Below, piece by piece: positions 1 to 5,900 of a DNA stretch of 6,615 nt. The notes under the pieces are model-generated. The model was given only the letters and a program-made list of their open reading frames with translations. It was not told where the DNA came from and did no database searches. The stretch comes from Oscillospiraceae bacterium (lineage in GTDB: Bacteria > Bacillota > Clostridia > Oscillospirales > UBA929). Location of the stretch: the NCBI GenBank assembly GCA_031282535.1, contig JAITDM010000062.1:1-6615 (forward strand). The letters run 5' to 3'. The position numbers and the translations under genes were made by a program. The first letter of the stretch is position 1. Each line of letters starts with the position of its first letter.

Positions 1-1632
1 CTGGTGAAGAACAAGACCGTGGAGGGCATCTCGGCGATCCGCGACGAGACGGACCGGGGCGGCATGAAGGTCGTCATCGAACTGAAGCGCGACGCAAACG
101 CCCAGATCGTGCTGAACAAGCTGTACGCCCACACGGCCATGCAGACGACGTTTTCGATCAACATGCTGGCGCTGGTGGACGGCAAGCCGAAGACGCTGTC
201 GCTGCGCGAGGTGCTCGACCACTACATCGCCCACCAGCGGGAGATCGTCGTGCGGCGCACGCGGTACGACCTGCGCAAGGCCCGCGAACGGGCGCACATC
301 CTGGAGGGGCTGCGCATCGCGGTGGACAATCTCGACGAGGTCATCGCCATCATCCGCGCCGCGTACAACGACGCGAAGGCCCGTCTGATGGAGCGCTTCC
401 AGCTCTCCGACGCGCAGGGGCAGGCCATTGTCGACCTGCGGCTGGGCCGTTTGCAGGGGCTGGAGATCGAGAAGATCGAGACGGAGTACCAGGACCTGAT
501 GGAAAAGATCCGCCGGTACCTCGAGATCCTCGGGAGCGACGCCATCGTGTTGGAGATCGTGCGGACCGAGCTGCTCGAACTGCGCGACAAATTCGGCGAC
601 GAGCGCCGCACCGAGATCGTGCCGGTGGACGACGAGATCGACATCGAGGACCTGATCGAGCGGGAGGACTGCGTCTACACGCTGACCCACGCCGGGTACA
701 TCAAGCGGCTGCCTAAGTCCACCTACCGGGCCCAGCGGCGCGGCGGGCGCGGCGTCACGGCGCAGACGATGCGCGAGGAGGACTATGTGGAGGAGCTGTT
801 CGTGGCCTCGACGCACGACGTGCTGCTCTTCTTTACGAACCGCGGGCGGCTGTACCGCAAGAAGGGCTACTTCGTCCCGGAGGCCGGACGCGCGGCCAAG
901 GGGACAAACCTTGTGAACCTGCTGCCGCTTGAGGGCGGCGAGCAGGTGACGGCGATGATCCCGGTGCGGGACGACGAGCCCAGCCGCTACCTCGTGATGA
1001 TCACGCGCAACGGCACGATCAAGCGCATCCGCCTCGAACGCCTCGACACGAGCCGCAAGAGCGGCATCCGGGCGCTCACGCTGGAGGAGGGCGACGAGCT
1101 GATCGCCGTGCGCAAGACGGACGGGGACCAGGAGCTCATTTTGGCCACGCGCGAGGGCATGGCCATCTGTTTCAACGAGACCGACGTGCGCGAGATGGGC
1201 CGGGACGCGGCCGGCGTGCGCGGCATCCGGCTGGATCCGGGCGACTATGTGATCGGCGCGGCGCGCACGCACCCCGGCGGCACGCTGCTGACCGTCACCG
1301 AGCGGGGCTTTGGCAAGCGCACCGACCTGGACGAATACAAGCGCGGCGGCGAGGCCCAAAAGCGCGGCGGCAAGGGGCTCAAGAACCACACGCTGAACGA
1401 GAAGACGGGCAAGGTGGCCGCGATCAAGATTGTCGACGACGACGACGACGTGCTGATCATCTCGGACGACGGCACGATCATCCGCATGGCCGCGAGCGGC
1501 ATCAACTGTTATTCCCGGAGTGCGCAGGGGGTCATTGTCATGCGGCTGGCTCCGAGCGCGAACGTCATCGGCGTGGCCCGCACGGCCCGCGAGGAGGAGC
1601 CGGACGACGAGGGTGAAGAGACCGATGCATAG
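1..1632 (+). CDS. gyrA: DNA gyrase subunit A, 3' part (5' end outside window)
   Basis: This is the breakage-reunion and DNA-wrapping subunit of gyrase, which works as an A2B2 complex with GyrB to introduce negative supercoils. Frame +1 is open from base 1 to the TAG at 1630-1632, giving 543 residues. It aligns by recognition with E. coli GyrA from about residue 290 onward (LV-NKTVEGISAIRDE, KRDA, LNKLY). The N-terminal winged-helix region with the quinolone-resistance region and the catalytic Tyr is therefore missing because of the window edge. The coiled-coil/tower part is followed by the C-terminal beta-pinwheel, marked by the GyrA box QRRGGRG at window residues 245-251 (bases 733-753). A second match to the box consensus, QKRGGKG, is at 453-459. 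The protein ends in an acidic tail (EEEPDDEGEETDA). The box argues for GyrA over ParC. There is no proteobacterial-type insertion in the tower. The end overlaps the upstream rnhA start, so the two are probably co-transcribed. Confidence 0.97.
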   Translation: MVKNKTVEGISAIRDETDRGGMKVVIELKRDANAQIVLNKLYAHTAMQTTFSINMLALVDGKPKTLSLREVLDHYIAHQREIVVRRTRYDLRKARERAHILEGLRIAVDNLDEVIAIIRAAYNDAKARLMERFQLSDAQGQAIVDLRLGRLQGLEIEKIETEYQDLMEKIRRYLEILGSDAIVLEIVRTELLELRDKFGDERRTEIVPVDDEIDIEDLIEREDCVYTLTHAGYIKRLPKSTYRAQRRGGRGVTAQTMREEDYVEELFVASTHDVLLFFTNRGRLYRKKGYFVPEAGRAAKGTNLVNLLPLEGGEQVTAMIPVRDDEPSRYLVMITRNGTIKRIRLERLDTSRKSGIRALTLEEGDELIAVRKTDGDQELILATREGMAICFNETDVREMGRDAAGVRGIRLDPGDYVIGAARTHPGGTLLTVTERGFGKRTDLDEYKRGGEAQKRGGKGLKNHTLNEKTGKVAAIKIVDDDDDVLIISDDGTIIRMAASGINCYSRSAQGVIVMRLAPSANVIGVARTAREEEPDDEGEETDA

Positions 1633-2128
1633 TCCGGCGGAGGACCGGACCGGGCGCGGGGGCGCCGCATCGGGGAGAAAGGCGGTGGACATCTACACCG
1701 ACGGGGCCTGTCTGGGCAATCCGGGTCCGGGCGGCTGGGGTGTCCTTCTCCGGTACGGCGCGCGCGAAAAGGAGCTCTCCGGCGGCACGGCCGCCACGAC
1801 GAACAACCGCATGGAGCTGACGGCGGTCATCGAGGGGCTGCGGGCGCTGCGGGAGCGCTGCCGTGTCACGGTGTACTCCGACTCGCGCTACGTGGTCGAC
1901 GCGATGCGCAAGGGCTGGGCGCGCGGCTGGCGCGCCCGCGGCTGGCAGCGCGCCGACAAGCAGCCGGCGCTGAATCCGGACTTATGGGAGGAGCTTCTGA
2001 CGCTCTGCGAGACCCAGGACGTGACCTTCGTCTGGGTCCGCGGCCATGCCGACAACCCCTACAACAACCGCTGCGACGCCCTGGCCACCGCCGCGGCGGC
2101 CGTCGCCGCCGCGCAGGACCCGGCGTGA
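1625..2128 (+). CDS. rnhA: Ribonuclease HI
   Basis: Ribonuclease HI cuts the RNA strand of RNA-DNA hybrids (R-loops, primers) with two metal ions in the cytoplasm. Numbered from the ATG at 1625 (167 aa), all expected active-site residues are present: D26 in YTDGACLGNPGPGG, E64 in NNRMEL, D86 in YSDSRYV, H141 in VRGHADNP and D151 in RCDALA. The basic handle region with several Trp residues (about 96-112) is also present, as in the E. coli-type enzyme. Two starts are possible. The ATG at 1625 overlaps the gyrA stop by 8 bases and has GAGGG 11 bases upstream. A GTG at 1685 would give 147 aa, closer to the usual length of about 155, and has GGGGAG at 7 bases. The 20 extra residues of the longer form are Gly/Arg-rich and look like no domain. 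The family call is firm; the start is not. Coupling to gyrA is likely. Confidence 0.94.
   Translation: MHSPAEDRTGRGGAASGRKAVDIYTDGACLGNPGPGGWGVLLRYGAREKELSGGTAATTNNRMELTAVIEGLRALRERCRVTVYSDSRYVVDAMRKGWARGWRARGWQRADKQPALNPDLWEELLTLCETQDVTFVWVRGHADNPYNNRCDALATAAAAVAAAQDPA
1672..1677 (+). promoter_or_regulatory. Ribosome binding site for the alternative rnhA start
   Basis: GGGGAG lies 7 bases before the in-frame GTG at 1685-1687. It is a better spaced Shine-Dalgarno than the GAGGG (1609-1613) serving the ATG at 1625. Starting here, the protein would open with the first beta strand (VDIYTDG), near the normal family N-terminus. Confidence 0.4.
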
Positions 2129-2130
2129 GG
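2125..2130 (+). promoter_or_regulatory. Ribosome binding site for the CcbP-like gene
   Basis: GTGAGG overlaps the rnhA stop codon (TGA 2126-2128). It lies 4 bases before TTG 2135 and 7 bases before TTG 2138. The spacing favours 2138 slightly. Because the site sits on the rnhA stop, terminating ribosomes could reinitiate here. Confidence 0.45.
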
Positions 2131-2134
2131 CGGG

Positions 2135-2539
2135 TTGTTGACAGAAATCGCCGCGCGATGCGACAAGCATACCCTCCCCTGCTTGGTCAACCTGACGGCG
2201 GACGCTGAGGAAGGAAGCGGTGTCATACAAGGCGAAAAGAGGGACTGGAAAACCTACTTGGCGCAGCATCTGGCGTTCCCTTTTGAAGCCAAAGTGGATG
2301 AGGCGAGCGATGAGGAAATTTTTGGGATCGTCGACCCCGGCCCCATTTGCTATGGGGACAATCTAACCGTAATAGGCGTGGAGTGTGACGACGATAAATA
2401 CGGCATTGTTGTGAAAGTCAAGAAGGGCAGAAAAACGTACGACTACCCCCTTTGCGACTTGGCCGTGGTGGACGAAAAATCGCCCAACTGTAAACTGGTG
2501 GACGACTACAGAATATGGGACGCCAACTGCCGGTGGTAA
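2135..2539 (+). CDS. CcbP-like putative calcium-binding protein
   Basis: This is a 134-residue soluble acidic protein with no signal peptide or membrane segment. The central WKTYLAQHLAFPFEAKV (residues about 39-55), followed by a small beta-rich region (YGDNLTVIGVE, YGIVVKVKKG), PLCDLAVVD and a terminal DDYRIWDAN, resembles the CcbP calcium-binding family (Pfam Calci_bind_CcbP). Anabaena CcbP is a cytoplasmic calcium buffer. Many clostridial homologues are only predicted binders, so the function is inferred. The only in-frame starts near the front are TTG at 2135 or 2138, since the rnhA stop lies just upstream in the same frame. Base composition is about 51% GC by hand count over 2201-2520, against about 70% in a gyrA stretch (1021-1080), with AT-ending codons such as AAA and GAA frequent. 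This suggests later arrival. It is probably the last gene of the gyrA-rnhA unit, as a strong hairpin follows 25 bases after its stop. The gene itself is likely real; the family call is moderate. Confidence 0.75.
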   Translation: MLTEIAARCDKHTLPCLVNLTADAEEGSGVIQGEKRDWKTYLAQHLAFPFEAKVDEASDEEIFGIVDPGPICYGDNLTVIGVECDDDKYGIVVKVKKGRKTYDYPLCDLAVVDEKSPNCKLVDDYRIWDANCRW

Positions 2540-2564
2540 AAGGAATCGTTTAAGACGACAGGCC

Positions 2565-2620
2565 AAAAGCAGCAAAAAGCACCGTTTTTTACTATGAAAA
2601 CGGTGCTTTTTGCTGCTTTT
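2565..2620. terminator. Bidirectional intrinsic terminator, 24-bp perfect stem
   Basis: The left arm 2565-2588 and right arm 2597-2620 are exact reverse complements of 24 bases around an 8-base loop (2589-2596). The inner GCACCGTTTT/AAAACGGTGC hairpin is followed by TTTTT, and the full stem ends in TTTT, with matching A-runs on the left. It should therefore stop transcription in both directions. It lies 25 bases after the TAA of the CcbP-like gene, closing the gyrA-rnhA cluster and insulating the downstream secreted-protein gene. Confidence 0.93.
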
Positions 2621-2853
2621 ATTAAAGTATAGCATAACAAGCTGCGCAGGAAATGCGGAAGTGATTGCGGCCCAATGGGTTTCGCGTGAGGAGGTGAGAT
2701 GCGTCCGGGAGCGGAGCGGTTGCCTTTGTGTGCGGAGGAGGCGGCCGCCGGCGGGGCCGGTTGGGCAGATGCGCTGTCACAGGGATCCCGTCCGCCGCGG
2801 ACAGAGTGGAGAGAGTCACCCAAAAAGTTCAATCAAAAAAGGAGAGAAACGCT
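2621..2853 (+). other. Leader region between terminator and secreted-protein gene
   Basis: About 230 bases separate the terminator from the next start codon. A promoter is expected here because the upstream cluster is terminated. The only AT-rich stretch is at 2617-2640. A weak pair, TTGCTG at 2610-2615 and CATAAC at 2633-2638 with a 17-base spacer, is the best candidate I find, and its -35 box would lie inside the terminator arm. The rest is GC-rich, with a 10-base palindrome GGCGGCCGCC (2740-2749) and a small hairpin GTCCG-CCG-CGGAC (2790-2802). I recognise no riboswitch. It also contains the possible short reading frame at 2699-2857. Confidence 0.5.
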
Positions 2854-2857
2854 ATGA
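2699..2857 (+). CDS. Possible 52-aa leader peptide / small protein
   Basis: An ATG at 2699 opens a 52-codon frame that ends in TGA at 2855-2857. The stop overlaps the start of the secreted-protein gene as ATGA (2854-2857), the classic layout for translational coupling. An excellent AGGAGGTG (2689-2696) precedes it, although the spacing from AGGAGG to ATG is only 4 bases. The product is Arg/Ala/Gly/Glu-rich, ending in KKFNQKRRETL. It has no hydrophobic segment, no Cys pair and no domain I know. It could be a chance frame in GC-rich DNA: the downstream gene has its own good ribosome binding site and needs no coupling. I recognise no homologue. Confidence 0.22.
   Translation: MRPGAERLPLCAEEAAAGGAGWADALSQGSRPPRTEWRESPKKFNQKRRETL
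2841..2846 (+). promoter_or_regulatory. Ribosome binding site of the secreted esterase-like gene
   Basis: GGAGAG, preceded by an A-run (AAAAAAGGAGAG), sits 7 bases before the ATG at 2854. The good spacing, plus a textbook signal peptide right after it, fixes this start over the in-frame ATG at 2872. Confidence 0.8.
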
Positions 2858-2931
2858 GGAAATTCCAAAAGATGTTGGCCTTGGCGCTGGCGCTGGTTCT
2901 GGTCATAGGCGCCGCGCCTGTCGTGCTGGCG
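2854..2931 (+). other. Signal peptide coding segment
   Basis: Residues 1-26 show a basic start (MRKFQK), a hydrophobic core (LALALALVLVIGAAPVV) and a likely signal peptidase I site after VLA (A26), with ADPEP following. Cleavage after A27 is also possible. There is no lipobox Cys, so it is not a lipoprotein. Confidence 0.9.
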
Positions 2932-5900
2932 GCTGACCCGGAGCCGTTCAGACTCGTGGAGGCCAGAGTGGTCACCGAGGTGCTCGACTGGGGTGAGTCC
3001 GTCACCGCCATCCGGATCGAATACGACGACGAGATCTCGTGCAGGGCCATCGAGTACTCGCTGGAGCACGCGAACAGAATGACCTATAAAATGGTCAGCA
3101 ACAGGGACATCGTCAACCTGTACGTCAACAACAGCGGCAGGAAGGACGACATCCAGCTCAAGGGCAAGTACGTGTTCATCAACCTCGGCGTTGAAAACGA
3201 AGACTTCACCACATACCGCGATCAGATCGTGTTCAGAGGCAACAGGTTACAGGCCGGCGCCCTGACGCTGCATTTGACGCAATCCCTACCGATCACATCG
3301 GTGAGCGGAAAGGTGTGCGCGCCCAGCTCGTTCAGCACGGCCACCGGGCAGATGACCGCCGAAAAGAACCGCGTTCACCCCGCCTTGACAACCGACGTGC
3401 TCGGGCCGAACGTGATCGAAGTGCGCACCGCGTCCACGGAAGTGCGCACGGTGCTGGACGACTTCCGGACATTTATTTACAGAGACCCGGCCAGGCCCGA
3501 ATACTATCTGAAATTCCATCTCTACATCCCGCCGGAATACGACGTGGCCAAAGCCGACAGCGAGGGAGACCCCCTGCCCCTTGTCGTCCATTATCCCAAC
3601 ACGGGCGACAGCAGCCTGGAGGACGACATGCACATCACCAAAAGCGCGCTGGCGCGGGACGAAGACGACATACCGGAATGGCCGGCGACAGGAAGCACGA
3701 TCTCAGGGCTGAAACGGCATATGGGCGCGCTGATGGCCCACCCCGAAGCCGTATATTGGGCCGACGCGGAGGCGCAGGAGAGGAACCCCTCCTTTGTGCT
3801 CAGCATCGCCGGGCCGACCACGGGCGGATACCCCGGCAGCACATCGTTCTCGTTCTTTGGAGCGGGTGGCGCCAACTGGGATCAATGGTATCCGGAGTCC
3901 CCGATGCAGCAGGACTACATCAAGGTCATGCACTGGATCATGGACACGTTCAACGTCGATACATCTTCTGTGATCGGCATGAACCTGATGGACGGCGCGT
4001 CTTCTCTCTATGCCACCCTGATTCCCCATTGGGATGCCAAGGCGAAAGGTGAAGAGGGATACCCCGAAGTGGATATTTTCTCCGCGTTGGTCATCAACGG
4101 CATGGATGGGTACAATTCTTTCGCCAACAACACCTCCCTGCCCGGCCCGCTGTGCGCCCCTTACGACGGCAAACCGATAACCTTTATGGACGTTCCGAAG
4201 TTGAACTTTGAGCAGTGGCTGCGGTACGCCGACGGACAGATCACCAAAGTCTTTGACATGGTGCCGATGTGGCTGATTGGCGGCCACACCGACCGCACCG
4301 GGCCGGTGTATGGCGACCAAACCTACGTGGGCCAGGATTACGGCGACGGTTTCGGCGGATTTTTCAGCGGACAGGCTGTCGGCCGCATCAAGGGTGAGCG
4401 GATCTTCGACTTTGCCCATCGGCTGAACACGGCGGCGGGCGAAACCGTGGTGGTGGTCAACGACTGGAACACCATGTGGAATGGCCTTGTCAACCAAAAT
4501 CCCACGTCGAACCCGGCGCTGAAGGGGGACGCGACGGAAAAGATGGCCAAGGCCCAGTGGGATGAGGCCAAGGCGCTCGGCGTGAATGTGATCTACTCCT
4601 CCGTGATGCCGGGCACCCTCCCGCAGACCTCGCACTGGGTCTGGAACGCCGCGAATCGCAACCGCGTCGTGCAGGACTGGGCCTTTTCCCAGAAAAAGGG
4701 CGAGCACACCGGTTTTGACAGAGACGTCCTCGACGATGTGGACTACGACGTAAATCTCAACGAAGAAACAGGCGGCGGCGTCGTCTCGTACGAGGGGATG
4801 AGCCCCAGGACCCCGCGGGTGATTCCGGACGACGCGCCGAGGCTGACGGGGACAAACGCGATCAAAGAAGCCCGGCTGGTCACCGAAGTGCTTGACTGGG
4901 GCGAAACCGTCACGGCGATCCGCATCGAGTACGCCGAGGAGATCCTCTGCGACGCGATCGAGTACTCCGTCGAACATGCCGACAAGCAGACCTATCAACT
5001 GGCCACCGCCCGCGATATCGTAAACTTGTATGTGAACAACAGCGGCAAAAAGGACGACTACCAGCCGCAGGGCAAGTATGTGTTCATCAACTTGGGCCTG
5101 AACAGCTGGGACTTCACCTCGTATCGCGATCAGGTCTGTTTCGACACCAGCCTGCGCATCAGGCCCCGGATCAATCCCTATTATATCTATCAGGCCTACC
5201 CGGTCATGACGGTAAACGGGAACGTGATCGAACCCACGGGCATCACCACCGCCGTCAGTCAGATCAAAGGGACGCGGCTGGGGACCGACGGGAAATGGCT
5301 GCCAGGCATCGAGCAGATGGACGTCTGGTCCACCGAGGTGCGAGGGATCATTGACGACTTCAGATCGTTCCGGTACACCAACCCGGCGGACAAGACCGTG
5401 ACAAAGTTCCATCTCTATATCCCGGAGGGATACGAGACCTATGACACGGACCTCGAGGACATCCCCCTCGTCGTACACTTCCCCTCCGGCGACACCGCGT
5501 ATGTGGACGACGTACTGGGCGACGCGGACGCCAGCCGGCAGATGGGCTCGCTGTTCAGCCATCCCGACGCCACCGTCTGTGGCGGCGAAAAAGCCCAGGC
5601 GCTGCAGAAGGCGTTTGTGCTGACGCCCGGACCGGGCTGGAACAGCAATTACATGTACATTGTCAAGGCCCTGGTGGAAAATCTCAACATTGACATCGGC
5701 AGGATCTATGCCATCAGCCTGGCGGCCGGCTCGACGGCCATGTGGAACACCATCCTGGCGAACCCCGGCGTCTTCGCCGGCTATGTCAGCACCGCCTACG
5801 ACCCCTATCACGCGTTCGCTGGCGGCACGGACGAATACGCGGTCAGGGCCAAGAGGGCCGAGGATACGTTCGAGCGGCTGCTAAACGAACTGCCCGGCTG

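Noticed and set aside
1435..1452. Run of GAC codons (Asp) near the gyrA end as a simple repeat of interest.
   Set aside because: It encodes a short Asp-rich turn in the pinwheel (VDDDDDV), a common loop variation, and is not a tandem array.
2138..2172. TTGACA at 2138-2143 as a -35 box for a promoter within the CcbP-like gene.
   Set aside because: No reasonable -10 lies 16-18 bases downstream (the bases there read CGACAA); the nearest AT-rich hexamer is about 23 bases away.
2610..2638. TTGCTG/CATAAC as the promoter of the secreted-protein gene.
   Set aside because: Spacing is right (17) but only 3/6 and 4/6 positions match, and the -35 sits in the terminator arm. Kept only as a remark in the leader entry.
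2740..2802. GC-rich palindromes in the leader as a riboswitch or operator.
   Set aside because: The stems are short and no conserved riboswitch core is recognisable; they fit chance in GC-rich sequence.
3315..4052. A 245-codon plus-strand frame inside the secreted-protein gene.
   Set aside because: It is in another frame, is Arg/His/Gly-rich, and lacks a domain, while the overlapping +1 frame carries recognisable esterase motifs.
3703..5811. A 702-codon open frame on the minus strand.
   Set aside because: It lies antisense to the real frame at 2854-6615. Its product is an irregular string of Val, Gly, Arg, His and Asp with no domain. Long antisense frames are expected opposite GC-rich coding DNA; the plus-strand frame has a signal peptide, known domains and a ribosome binding site.
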